A DNA stretch of 64,000 nucleotides from Larix kaempferi. Its lineage: Eukaryota; Streptophyta; Pinopsida; Pinales; Pinaceae. The notes below the pieces were generated by a model, which worked only from the letters and a program-made list of their open reading frames with translations, was not told the DNA's origin and made no database searches. Numbering within the stretch: the stretch's first letter is position 1; each line of letters starts with the position of its first letter. Made by a program: the position numbers and the translations under genes. This document shows positions 9,408 through 19,550 of this stretch, piece after piece. The DNA lies in assembly GCA_027924585.1 (NCBI GenBank), contig BSBM01000762.1, forward strand, positions 8,962,501 to 9,026,500, in the 5' to 3' direction.

Positions 9408-10087
9408 CTAGAGAGCATATCCAACATCTGAAAGAAGTATTTGAAAGATGAAGGAAATTTGGCATAACCCTTAACCCAAATTAATCATTTTTTGGGATGG
9501 AAGGAGGTAAATTGCTAGGTCACATAGTGTCATTACAAGGATTAAAGATTAATCCTGACATAGTGGAAGCCATTAATTATATTCCCCTTCCAGACACAAA
9601 AAGGGCTTGTAGTCATTTTTTGGAAAAATAAATTTCCTCATAATATTTGTGCCAAATTTTGTTGAAGTGACTAAGGATTTAGAGGTTACATGGGATGATT
9701 GATCAAGAGAAGCTTTTGCTTCCATTAAAATGTCACTTGGAGAAGCCCCGGTACTGATTAACCCAAATTATGAAAATTTTCCCTGATTTTCTCATTTGCT
9801 TCAAACCACACTGTAGTTGCAGTCCTATTGCAAAAGAATGATTATCAGTTTGAGAAGCAAATCACATTTTTTAGTAAAGGCCTTAGGGATGAAAAAATAA
9901 GCAGATGCACTCGTCAAGTCCCTTAAATACTTCAGAGAATATGTATTATAATCAGGAAATTGCATTTGTACCACATGTAGATGTTAAGCAGATTTTATGT
10001 CAACCTCAAGCAGATGGGAGATGGGGTAAATGGATGACCAAGATACAAGAGTTTGATCTAGTTATGAAACCTACCAAGATTGTATAA
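9408..10087 (+). pseudogene. gypsy RT C-terminus and RNase H fragment
   Basis: Plus-strand translation: EHIQHLKEVFER, stop, KFGITLNPN, SFFGMEGGKLLGHIVSLQGL, KINPDIVEAINYIPLPDTKR, then after a frameshift NFLIIFVPNFVEVTKDLE, TWDD, REAFASIKMSLGEAPVLINP, and in further frames KGLRDEK, PHVDVKQILCQP and WMTKIQEFDL. These are the RT thumb (HLGHIVS-like), connection and RNase H words of a plant gypsy pol. It begins abruptly at the CACTA end, so the upstream part was separated by that insertion or lost. At least four stops and two shifts. Confidence 0.75.
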
Positions 10088-10558
10088 GTTTATGGAACAG
10101 GAAAATATATAAGCAATTGGAATCAACATGGTATGTGTAGACCAAGAAGAGAGTTGAAAAAAAGAGGTGATTGATTATGTTAATGAATGCTACCATAACT
10201 CCAACCGGTATCATGATACTATGTAGTTTTGTAGAACTTTTGCAGAGCTGTAAATGCTGATGCAAGTGGTGCCAAAATTTCACTAATCTAGTTGCAAATG
10301 AAAACGAAAGAGAACATAGATGAGAAATATATATATCCCCCTTTTAACCTTGCTTACAATACAATTACAGGAATAAGCTTTTGAGAGATCTTAGACACAA
10401 ATTGCTACAACTTTCATCCAAAAATACAAAAGCGCTTTATTAATGCACAACTCGGTGTATGCAGAAATCAACGTGCCTGATGGTTTACAGCTAATATCAA
10501 GTCCAGTATTCCTGCACAAGAATTAGTAAGCTCGCCATTTCATTTTACTCTGTCTTCC
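10088..10558. other. no gene seen; contains the 3' flank of the PRA1 pseudogene
   Basis: No coding seen. On the minus strand an AATAAA polyadenylation word occurs at 10436-10441, about 120 bases past the PRA1-like stop codon, so part of this is the former 3' untranslated region. No long poly(A) tract that would mark a retrocopy is visible. Confidence 0.5.
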
Positions 10559-11191
10559 TTAAAAAACACTATAGTTCTTCCACACTTCACGAAATTCTTC
10601 ACAGAAAGTATTCAGTCGATCTTTGAAATTTGGAGTACAAAAACTTACATGGAGGAGGGTAGATATGAGGCCTATTAATAACGCCCAAATAACTGTCAGA
10701 AGACCACATGACAAAAACCAAACCAAATAACTGGATGAGGAAAATAGAAAAACAAACATCCATTGAGGTCGACCACAAATATGAATTTCCCTTGTCGTCT
10801 TCACTCGACTTCCTCGAATTATTTGCATGAATGGTGGTCGCATCTTTGCTGCTGGATGTGGAGAAAACTTCCTTATTGTTCTTGTCAAACTATCATTAAA
10901 AGTAATTTCAAAGCTGTCGTTAATAATTGCGAGACTAAGTCCCGCCAAAATAGCAGGCCAAAGTGAAATTGGGTTCGTCAAAAAGGATAGCCCAAGAACT
11001 AATGTTATTATAATGAAGTAGTCGGTATGGTAATAGTAGAGATTTCATTTGGCACGGCTGGTCCATTTGGAATAACTTCGTGGAACTGTGATTCTCAAGA
11101 AGAATTCATTGAGAGGGCGTGGTGGGGCAGTCCAATCCACTTCATGTCGGGTGTCCACTAGGTCTTCCATTGTTATGTTTCCCCAGTCCAT
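10559..11191 (-). pseudogene. PRA1 family protein A-like gene, full length but for one stop
   Basis: From ATG at 11191 to TAA at 10559 the frame runs 211 codons without introns, with one TGA at 11045-11047 (codon 49). It starts MDWGNITMEDLVDTRHEVDW, then APPRPLNEFFLRITVPRSYS and KWTSRAK-stop-NLYYYHTDYF. Family A words follow: FSPHPAAKMRPPF, ICGRPQWMFVFLFSSSSYLV, SCGLLTVIWALLIGL, and the C-terminus DRLNTFCEEFREVWKNYS. Two pairs of hydrophobic segments fit the four-helix PRA1 fold. PRA1 proteins are small ER/Golgi membrane proteins that bind prenylated Rab GTPases. The stop replaces a residue between K and NLYYY where, as I recall the family, Cys is usual (TGC/TGT to TGA). No intron is visible, so it may be a retrocopy or an intronless paralogue. 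Recognition is from memory of plant PRA1.A proteins. Confidence 0.8.
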
Positions 11192-11740
11192 CCTTTATTT
11201 TCTTTTGCGTTGCCTTTGGAAAACAATTTAAATGGAACTCGGTCCTGAGCTCTCCGGTTTGATTAGCATACGGCACTTGGTGCTTGTTTAACACTTATGA
11301 GGATGCTGCTCTGTCATCTGGATGCCCCCACTTCAGCATTTTCACCTACTATTTGTGTTGTTGATAGTTTCCATTTTAACTTTCCTTCACTGATGTCTAG
11401 TCTCGTGCTTCGTTTTGCACGATGCATGGCATCACTATAACTTGGCTGTTGGATCCCAAGACAAAGATGATCGTTGTTTAATTCTGCTTCTTATGGGATA
11501 TATCCCACATTGACGAAGTGAAAATGATTATTGGACTTTATATCCACCAAAGCCTATATAGTGCACCTATGTTGTTCCCTTGTGGAGTGATTTGTTGAAT
11601 TGGTGTTTGGCTTATAGGTTTCGCTGATGTCCGTAGAATTCAATAGTATATGTAGTGGAATTTATGATAGTCCGTCTTAGAGATTTGGCTTTGAGCATTA
11701 GTATCTTTTAAAACTAAATTTTTTATTTTCCAAACATATA
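11192..11740. other. 5' flank of the PRA1 pseudogene; no gene seen
   Basis: No supportable coding sequence. The only motif of note is a plus-strand USE-like element with a TATA box at 11502-11543, listed separately. Confidence 0.4.
11502..11543 (+). promoter_or_regulatory. USE-like element plus TATA box, snRNA-promoter spacing
   Basis: ATCCCACATTG at 11502-11512 differs by one base from the plant snRNA upstream sequence element RTCCCACATCG. TTTATAT follows at 11537-11543, exactly 24 bases later, which is the spacing of Pol III-type plant U6/U3 promoters. The sequence downstream is not a clear snRNA (a GTTCCCTTGTGG word near 11571 is only loosely U6-like). TCCCACATTG also occurs in some plant LTRs, so this may be chance. 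Confidence 0.3.
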
Positions 11741-11744
11741 ATAA

Positions 11745-12297
11745 TTTTTTTTTTGCAAAAAATTATAAGGTGCCAACAAGGGTTTTAGAGGAAGAGAGAA
11801 ATTGGGGGTTGGTGGTTTATAGAGAGGGAGAGAGACTGGAATGTGGGGTTTAAATATAGAGAGAGTGAGATATAGAGAGAGAGGAGGTGGTTAGTTTTAG
11901 GAGTATGTGAGAGACCGATGGGAAGAGAGAGAGTGGGTGGTTGAGGGTAGTGGGGTAGTAGGGGAGGAGGGATATAGAGAGACTGAGAGGGATGGAGAGA
12001 TGGTTAGTGGTAGGGGAGAGAGGGAGAGAGAGAGGGGGGTGGGGGTATGAGGGTGAACAATGGGGGTTCGGGGAAGGAGATATAGAGAGAAATATTAGGG
12101 GTTGGGAGTTTAGAGAGAGTGATAGAGAGAGAGATATATAATGTGTTAGGGGTTTAGAGAGAGAGATATATAGGAGGTGATGGTTAGTGGTAGTACTAAG
12201 TGACGGATCGAAAGAGAAAGAGTGAGTGGGTTTCTAAGGGTAGGACGGAGTAAGGGGGAGAGGCATATAGTGAGTGGGTGGTTAAGGGTAGGGGGGA

Positions 12298-12381
<84 letters not shown>

Positions 12382-12830
12382 ACGGGTGGTTAGTGGTGTG
12401 GGTGAGAGAGAGATATAGTGGGGGCTAGGAGTAGGAGGGTGATGAATGGGGGCTTAGAGAGAGAGAGAGATGGAAAGGTTAGTGGTAGGGGGCAGCGTGA
12501 TTAGGACAAAGAGGGGGGGTGGTTTATATATATAGGGCATGCAGGGTGATAGGTTAGGGGGACAAAGAGAGAGATAGGAAAGGGGAAGAGGAGATAGGGA
12601 GGGTTAGGGAAATAGAGAAAGGAGGGGGTTACGGCTTAGGGTAACAGAGAGATGGGGGACTTGGGATTTATGGTATATGTTTTCAATTGGGGGCTTATGC
12701 TTTATGGTAAGGGGATATATGGGGGGTTGAGAGAGATAGGGAGGTGGGGTTATAAAGAGGGAGGGGGCATGGGGTGATATTGAGAAAGGGAGATATAGGT
12801 AGGAGGAGGGAGAAACAAATATATAACATT
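11745..12830 (+). repeat. GA-rich polypurine low-complexity tract with microsatellites
   Basis: About 1.1 kb of plus-strand purine-rich sequence built of GAGAGA, GGGGTT and GGTGG words. It includes a pure (TA)n run near 12304-12341, directly followed by (GA)n near 12346-12376. It has no credible coding; open frames here are repeat artefacts. Confidence 0.85.
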
Positions 12831-12945
12831 AGTGTGTGCACACTAATAGTGTGTGTGCACTATTAGTGCGTGCACACTATGAGTTCATGAATGCTGTTAG
12901 TGCGTGTGCAGTCATATTGCGCACACGTTACTAACGTGTGTGCGC
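12831..12945. repeat. cluster of TG/CA-rich inverted repeats
   Basis: Alternating purine-pyrimidine words flanked by inverse arms, such as ATTAGTG..CACTAAT and AATAGTG..CACTATT, then GCGCACACGTT..AACGTGTGTGCGC. Several imperfect palindromes lie in about 110 bp between the GA tract and the LTR element. Confidence 0.6.
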
Positions 12946-12995
12946 TGAAAATTTTTCTTTTTATTTGGAACTCTTTCATTTTTCCATACTGTGTG

Positions 12996-13769
12996 TGTTG
13001 AGTCAAACGCAGTCGACAGGGGTTCCACTTGCTGTCAACATCCAACTCCCCACGATCTCCCTGAGGATCGGCCCAGACATGCTTTACCCCGTCCAGCAAC
13101 ACCTGTGGAGTAGATAAGGTCTCACCCGAGACGTTCAAGGGAGAGTCGACGGAACCATGTTTCCGCCGAATGAAGGAGGATGTTTGCGGCTTGATCACTT
13201 AAACTTATTGCAACATTTCAGAAGTAGCTCTATGCAATTAACTTCGACAGCATTTATATTCATAGCATCATTCGACGGAAGTATTCATCGCAACAAATAC
13301 AATACTAAAGCATTAGTTGCAGCAAGAAAACATAGCATCATTCATATATTGCGACATGCATTACCATAAAAGAACAGAAGATACACAGGGATTCTGCGAA
13401 ACAGCTCCATCATATCATATTAATCCCTCAAAACCCAGATACAATATCTCCACAGAGTACAAATCTCAAATTACAGACATATATCTCCCCGGATCCGACT
13501 CCCTTACACATACAACTCTATAATTTTATATAGGCTTCTGCCTTTACATTGCTTGTCCACTTACTAACAACTTCCTAACCGACACTTTAAGAAAATGACC
13601 CAAAATCTAACTAACATGGTCCTAATGACCCAAAAACCCGCATACTATGGTACATTCGTCCCAAAATTACATAAAATATTCTCCTTTGCGGCCACCTTTC
13701 ACGGTATCTTCTAACTTGTCGCAGCATCCGCGATGCTGCGATGCTAACTTAGCAAACTGCCTGCTAACA
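12996..13769 (-). repeat. 3' LTR (774 bp) with TATA box
   Basis: Begins TGTTAGCAGG on the minus strand at 13769 and ends GACTCAACA at 12996. A minus-strand TATA box (GCCTATATAAAATT) lies near 13520-13535, about 240 bases from the LTR start. Just outside the start is TTGGGGGCC, a short purine run that may be the polypurine tract. Confidence 0.65.
13725..13745. other. perfect hairpin near the LTR start
   Basis: CGCAGCATC and GATGCTGCG form 9 bp arms around a 3-base loop. The copy in the truncated LTR (near 15948-15968) keeps the hairpin with one end pair lost. Confidence 0.55.
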
Positions 13770-13774
13770 GGCCC

Positions 13775-15930
13775 CCAACACAATCTTGTGGCTCGACCTC
13801 GAGCCACGTCAGCAAGACATTGTGTACTCACTGGTCTTGACTCTGAAGTCTTCGTACTGCTGCCAGATTTCACCGCCCCGCTGCAGGACTATTATAGCAA
13901 TTTCCTTACTGTCATCGAGGTCTGTTGCTAGAGGGTGGTCAAACAGGTGTGTGTCAACTCTTTGCTTCACTTCCTACACCGCCTGGAGTGTAGAACCAAC
14001 AGTAGCATTAAGCTCAGCACCAATTTCCTAAAACTCGTCCAACTGTGTAGAGCGTAGCTTCTGCCATTCTTCTTCTTTGGAAACTCGTTGCTGCAAGTCC
14101 CGGATCTCCTCCTTTTTAGAGATCTGCGCCACTAGTGGCATGGTGTGCAAGGAGGTCTTCACTGTAGCTAGTTGTTCTTCTGCCTCACACCATTGCTTGG
14201 TCAACTACTCGAGTGGCTCATCATGGACGATGTTGCCCCAGAACAACGCAGTCTCGCAGTGATCCTTGTCGCCTCCTGCTCTAACTAGGCCAGCTGAGTC
14301 GCCAGTTCTTCAATGGCACTCTTCCGTTCTGCGACTACCGCCACGGTGTGGCGGGCTTAAGGGCATGGGTTAAGGAATAATTTTCCTCCCGCAACTAGGC
14401 GATGACAGCCCCCAGCTTCTATGCTTGCTCGACTGTCTAGACAACTCTACTATTGGCTCGAAGATGTGGTGATAGGATTCATTGATGACCTCCTCCAACT
14501 GCACTTGATTTGTCCATAAGGCCATTTTTTCCACAGTCAACCGATCATGTTCCTTCTTCAGCTCTGTGATCTCAATAGCCTTCTCGGCCTAGATGCTCTA
14601 CATTGTCTCCTTCAGCTCATCAACCATTTCCCATGCTGCCGCGGCCTTCCCTTTGAGATCCTCAACTTCCTTACGAATTGCTACATTCGCCTCCTGCGAT
14701 CGCACTAGCTAACTCCTTGTGTCCCTTTCTCTATCGCCAGTTCTTGACCGGAAACCACTTGTATGCACACTAACGTTGGTGAGAACAACGCATTGATATT
14801 CATTATCAAATCTTCAAACTGCCACAGCATTGTCCTGAGAGACGCATCATCGGTCGCAATGGCAGTCAGAGAAATTTCAACATTTTGGATCCGCGGCTCA
14901 GTGTCGATTGCACCGATTTCCTGCACCATTGCGCCCTTGGGTGCCTTCTTCAAAATGATATCGCACAAGGCATCCAAGCGGGTGGTGACTGCATGGAAAC
15001 CTTCGTCTGCCTTCTCTGTTATGGCCCAAGCAGACGTATTGGTTTCCTGAGTAACTGCATGAATGAGGCGTCCCAACTGATTTTCCATGGTCAGTGTCGC
15101 CCCACTGATCATACCATGCTCATGGCGTGCCTTCGTCCTTTCCTCCTCAATGTCGCGGTCAATTTTATCATCCGTCGGTGTCCTTATCGATTCCTCGTCT
15201 GAGTCATGGTGACTTTGTTGGTCCTATGCTAATAGTTGATCGTCTGGGCCTGTCGTCGGTCCTCCAGCCTCAATCTTTTCGAACCCCATGGGTTCGGGCC
15301 ATTCCAGTGGAAAATCGTTCACAATAGCTTCTAGCGCTTCTATCGTCACCTTATAGGGGGTCAACAACCACTGCTTTCCTGGGTCACGTCGGGCTTGCAG
15401 ATAAATAGCATGCGGCTGAATCACAAACACCATAATCGGCTTATACTTTTCTGCGGTTTCCTCAGATAATGGAGGGACATTTGTTGCTGCATCATAGAGC
15501 ATCTCCCAATAAAACCAGAACTGCAATGCACAATCCCGAAGTCTCTCTTACTCATGTATCCACCACAAGTTTTGATATTGCGCACCCAGGTGCTCTTTCA
15601 CGGCCCCAACCTCCATACCTTGGTAACTATTGGGCTCCTTCCAGGTGACAACTGCGATCAAAATTAAAATCCAACTATATGTGAAGGATCCGTTCCTGGC
15701 TTGGACAATGACAGCATCCTCCGCCAACTGGTTCAGCAAAAACAAGGACCAATTCATCTGGACGTCTTCTGCGCATTGCTCTTCACATGCCACGATCCCT
15801 GAATTGCACTGATTAGGTCGACCGCCCAATACCACTTTGCAGGATAATATCTTTCTACCGGTGAGAACACCTTGTCGTTGATACTGTTGGTGCGATAACC
15901 ACGACCTTGTGCCCATCTTTCTGCTTTTTG
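13775..15930 (-). pseudogene. unknown retroelement ORF: N-terminal globular part plus long coiled coil
   Basis: Minus strand, in several frames. The N-terminal part (15930-15200) includes ERYYPAKWYWAVDLISAIQG, MNWSLFLLNQLAEDAV, GSFTYSWILILIAVVTWKEP and HAIYLQARRDPGKQWLLTPY. The middle (15112-14705, open 135 codons) includes TMENQLGRLIHAVTQETN and GFHAVTTRLDALCDIILKK. The C-terminal part is coiled coil: RKEVEDLKGKAAAAWEMVDE, ELKKEHDRLTVEKMALWTNQ, AEEQLATVKTSLHTM and EIRDLQQRVSKEEEWQKLRS. About 700 residues originally, with many stops and shifts. I do not recognise the family; a structural, gag-like role is only a guess from its place in an LTR element. Confidence 0.6.
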
Positions 15931-15998
15931 CGGTATCTTCTGACTTATCGCAGCATCCGTGATGCTGCAATGCTAACTTACCAAACTACCTGCCAACA
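15931..15998 (-). repeat. truncated 5' LTR remnant (68 bp)
   Basis: Starts TGTTGGCAGG on the minus strand at 15998 and matches 13702-13769 at 61 of 68 bases. The other 700 bases of this LTR, with its TATA box and the PBS, have been deleted, which silences the element. Confidence 0.65.
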
Positions 15999-16003
15999 GT
16001 GTG

Positions 16004-16828
16004 TAATGACTTGGACTACATTATATAAAAACACATCATGTTCTGTAACTTCATGTTATTCAACCTCTAATATGTATATTCTCCACTTGTCGACTGCTAA
16101 TGAAACTACACACACTTATAGAACTCTCTGTGCATATTCCAAATATCTATTTTTTGAATAAATTTGTTAGTATTTTCTATTTCTTATTCATTTTTGTTTG
16201 CAATCATATCATATTTACATAAAACATAGGTCATGTATTTCATCTATAACTTTTGACTTAATCACCTATTTTGAAAGCGGAAAAAAACCCGCACAAGTAT
16301 ATTGAATGACCTACACACTAAAAAAAGTAAAATTGACTTTGTTAAGACCATGATAGTAGGGCCTAACGCTTGAACTTGTCTTTTTATGGATTTCCTGACT
16401 TCCTTAATTTTAAAAAATATAAAATTAGCTTGGAAAATTTTATAAAAATAGCGTTGTACTAGATTCTTTTGTTATCTACAAGCCTACATATTTTTTTCTA
16501 TAAATTTGGACAGTTTACATACCAAACCCGAGGCCTAACATGAACATATGCATTATGTTTTTGAAAAAAAAACATACCAATATTAGAAGAACGCTAGTTT
16601 TGGGGAGTTATACCTATTTTCCATAAATAAATGTTATATATTCTGGAAGGTGATCCGATTGTCTATGTTTCAATTTTTTGCACCATGTTCTAAAACGCTG
16701 TGTAGGTGCCTCTAAAATTTCATTTTAATGGTCATATTTATGTTTTTTAGGAATTCCATTGCAACTAACGCATCATAAGTGGGTATCATTACCTTGCACC
16801 AAACCTATAGGGATACATCTATTAGGGT
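16004..16828. other. AT-rich intergenic stretch, nothing recognised
   Basis: No coding similarity and no repeats I can pair with other parts of the window. Confidence 0.5.
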
Positions 16829-17799
16829 TTTTAATTTCCCCTTCACCCAATTAATCCAATGGGAGGGGACATTTAATAACTACAATCGTCTAAATTCCAC
16901 CCCACAACCATATTATGAATTCATAATATGTAAAATACATGTGTAGATGCAAAAAAGAAACACACAATAGAAATAAACTCGATCCACACACACACAACAT
17001 GCATGTATAAGAATAATCATAACAAACATTAATTAAAAACATTGCAAACTCAAATACACAAGAATACTTATCTTTATCCAACACAGATCCAAGCAATTGG
17101 TTGTGAAAGAGTGATTTTACACCCAATCATAGGAACTCTGACTATCATATACTATTATTGCTTAGAGTCCACCCCCAAGCTAGGCTATGAGGCCACCACG
17201 ACAAAGGAAACATGTACAAGATTCTCTCTCATCCCACAACACGTCCTTCTCTCTATGCTTAGCCAAATGCTCCTACAGATCTCTATAGAGATCTCACTCA
17301 GCCATCACAGCCTTGGATCCCATAATAATTTCCCCACACAACACCCTTCTAGGATCATGCATCCCCTTCACTGATCCATGGTTCTCTTGGGTGATCCATC
17401 TTGCTAGGTGGTTCCAGTGTATGCATAAAAGAAGTCCAAATTGGTATGTGCTATTGGAGAACCAACTGTAGCCTCAGTTTGTGGCTTATCAAGCATCTAT
17501 GAGCAATAGAACTCAAGCGGCAAGGGTTCCTAGATTTCTCGACCTCTCTACTCACCTATAGCCATTTATGTTCCCTTCCAAATCTGTAGTGCTAGCTCTA
17601 AATTCGAATTTATGGGTTAGAGATGGATTGGTAAGGGTCATGAACAACAATGGGGAGATTTTCATAATGTATATTTGCATGATATAATGAGGGTTGAATC
17701 AATAGGATATGAGATAATGGTGAAATACAACTAACATAGCTTTTGGCCATAGAAGAAATGACTCCTAACAGCTGTAGACTGACTTTCGGCAGCTAAAAG
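16829..17799 (-). repeat. 3' LTR of the gypsy element
   Basis: Pairs with 23552-24535 along its length. Shared words include CATATTATGAATTCATAATA, AAATACATGTGTA, AAATAAACTCGATCCACACA, CCAAATGCTCCTACAGA and CTCTAAATTCGAATTTATGG. Boundaries are approximate because both ends have mutated (expected TG..CA, seen TTTTAAT.. and ..CTAAAA). Confidence 0.75.
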
Positions 17800-17809
17800 A
17801 TTCAAGGTA

Positions 17810-18713
17810 TTTTTCTTGGCCTCACTCAAAGGTAAACATGATCCCCAACATGAAACTCCCTATGCACTCTATTCTTATATGTATAGGCTTTTTGTCTATC
17901 TTAGGTTGCTTTTAAATTCTGCCTATTCTTTGCAACCTCTTGTTCAATTTCCTTAATAAATTCTATCCCAAGCAAAATTCTATTCACAGGATTATCCTAA
18001 GTAATTGGTATTCTACACCTCCTTCCATACAAAGCTTCAAATGGAATCATGCCCAATGATGCTTGCTTCCCATTGTTATATGCAAACTCTTCCAAGGGTA
18101 GATAATCCTCCCACTTGGATGGTTCGTCCATCACATACATGCGAAGCATTTCTTGAAGCACCTGATTTACTCTTTGTGTTTTCCCATCTCTTTGTAGATG
18201 GTAGGAAATACTGAAGTTCAACTATGTACCCAAATCTACAAAAGGAATTTTCCAAAAATTTGAAGTAAAATAGGTATCAATGTTTGAAATGATTTCCTTA
18301 GCCAACCCATGCAATCTGAAAATTTACTTCATGAAAATATTCGCAATCGAATCCATTTTATACGTGGATTTAACCAGTGTAAAATCTATTGCCTTAGATA
18401 ATTTATCCACAACAAACATGATGGAATCATGTTGTCTCACTGTCATTGGAAAACCTATAATGAAATCCATGGAAATTACTTCCCATTTCCACTCTAGAAT
18501 TGGAAAAGGCTACAATAAACTTGATGGGTGTTGATGCTCAACCTTCAATTGTTGGCATTTCATACACTTAGAAATATACTCAACAATGTCCGTTTTCACT
18601 CTTGGCCAAAAATTTTGATTTCTAGCTGTAGCAATTGTTTTATGGTATCCTAAGTGAATGAAATATGACATCTTATGGATTTCATCCATAACAATTCTCC
18701 TCATATCTACCAT
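17810..18713 (-). pseudogene. integrase of the gypsy element
   Basis: The zinc-binding part has HLGYHKTIATARNQNFWPRV followed by CMKCQQ (the HHCC finger). The core has VISMDFIIGFPMTV (first Asp), VVDKLSKAIDF, EIISNIDTYFTSNFW (second Asp), then FSISYHLQRDGKTQRVNQVL. In active enzymes the last motif is usually TERxNxxLE, so the third catalytic residue Glu is Gln here. EFAYNNGKQASLGMIPFEAL and YGRRCR follow, then EFHVGDHVYL and the frame runs into the 3' LTR. Several stops interrupt the core. Family role: insertion of the cDNA into the genome. This copy lacks the third acidic residue and the C-terminal domain. Confidence 0.8.
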
Positions 18714-18722
18714 GTTTGGAAT

Positions 18723-19517
18723 CTAAATTCTATTTTTATAAATAATAATTCCATTATTCTCCAAATGATACCCTTCATGCCTCTTTTCAAAATTCAGTTG
18801 TTGTAATTTGTCTTTTATTTGCAGATACAGTTCATCTTCAACAATATATTTAACAATTTGTTGTCTCAAATGGGATTGGCTGGTACTAATGGATGCTACA
18901 TACATTTCATGTACTTTTCTGTTGAGTGCATCAAGCAATTTATTTTCTTTATCCTTTATGTGTTTGATCTCAAAATAAAATTCACAGAAAAATTCCAACC
19001 ATATAGCTTGCTTAGCATTTATTGTTGGCTTCTCAAACAAATATTTTAGATCATAGTTTCTCCATAGCTCAAATTTTCTGCCCATTAAATAGTGCCTCCA
19101 CATTTTCAAAGCATGCACTATGGCTGCAAGCTCTAAATCATGGGTAGCATAATTTTTCTAATGATGTTTCAACATCCTTGACTCATAGCATACCACATGG
19201 TTATTGTGCATAAGAAATCCTTCAATTTTTTGTTTACATGCATCTGTACACACCACAAAATCATTTTCTTGGTTTGCAATTTTCAGAATTTTAGCACTTG
19301 TGAGAAGCTTCTTCAACAGTCGGAATATTTCTTCACATTTCAATGTCCACTCAAATTTTATCCCCTTATTTTGCAAAGAAGCGATTGGGTGTGCAACCTT
19401 GGAGAATCCTTCAAAGAAGCTCTTATAATAACCAACAAGACCCATAAAAGATCTCACATCTGTCACATTCCTTGGATATGGCCAACTCATGATGGCTTCA
19501 ATATTCTTGGGGTCCAT
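18723..19517 (-). pseudogene. RT thumb and RNase H of the gypsy element
   Basis: Positions 19517-19158 encode IMSWPYPRNVTDVRSFMGLV and GYYKSFFEGFSKVAHPIASL, the RT thumb, then FVVCTDACKQKIEGFLMHN, where the first RNase H Asp is kept in TDA. After a stop, THDLELAAIVHALKMWRHYL carries the Glu. 19118-18723 continues with FELWRNYDLKYLF (standard family form TDHxxLKYLF, so one Asp is lost), WLEFFCEFYFEIKHIKDKEN and LLDALNR (usual ADALSR). It joins the integrase zinc finger after a stop at 18725. One of the acidic residues is therefore gone. Confidence 0.8.
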
Positions 19518-19550
19518 CGATATTCCTTCTCATAAAATAATGTGACTCAA

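Larger units (their letters stand above)
12996..15998 (-). mobile_element. 3.0 kb LTR element with a coiled-coil ORF and no pol
   Basis: Flanked by GTGTG at 12991-12995 and 15999-16003, a 5 bp target duplication. The plus-strand ends are TGTTG at 12996 and CAACA at 15998, the inverse termini of an LTR. The lower LTR (12996-13769) is complete. The upper LTR keeps only its first 68 bases (15931-15998), 61 of 68 identical to 13702-13769, and then passes straight into coding sequence. The interior encodes a globular segment and a long coiled coil on the minus strand but no protease, RT or integrase, so it is non-autonomous. The PBS went with the deleted 5' LTR. Confidence 0.7.

Noticed and set aside
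11560-11600. U6 snRNA gene behind the USE/TATA
   Set aside because: The expected GTCCCTTCGG..AACGATACAGAG sequence is not present; only a loose GTTCCCTTG word is seen.
12146-12428. Open frames in the GA/TA microsatellite
   Set aside because: Translations such as IYIYIY and EREREREREDG are simple repeats.
13157-13523. Plus-strand open frames
   Set aside because: They lie antisense in the 774 bp LTR; no similarity to known proteins.
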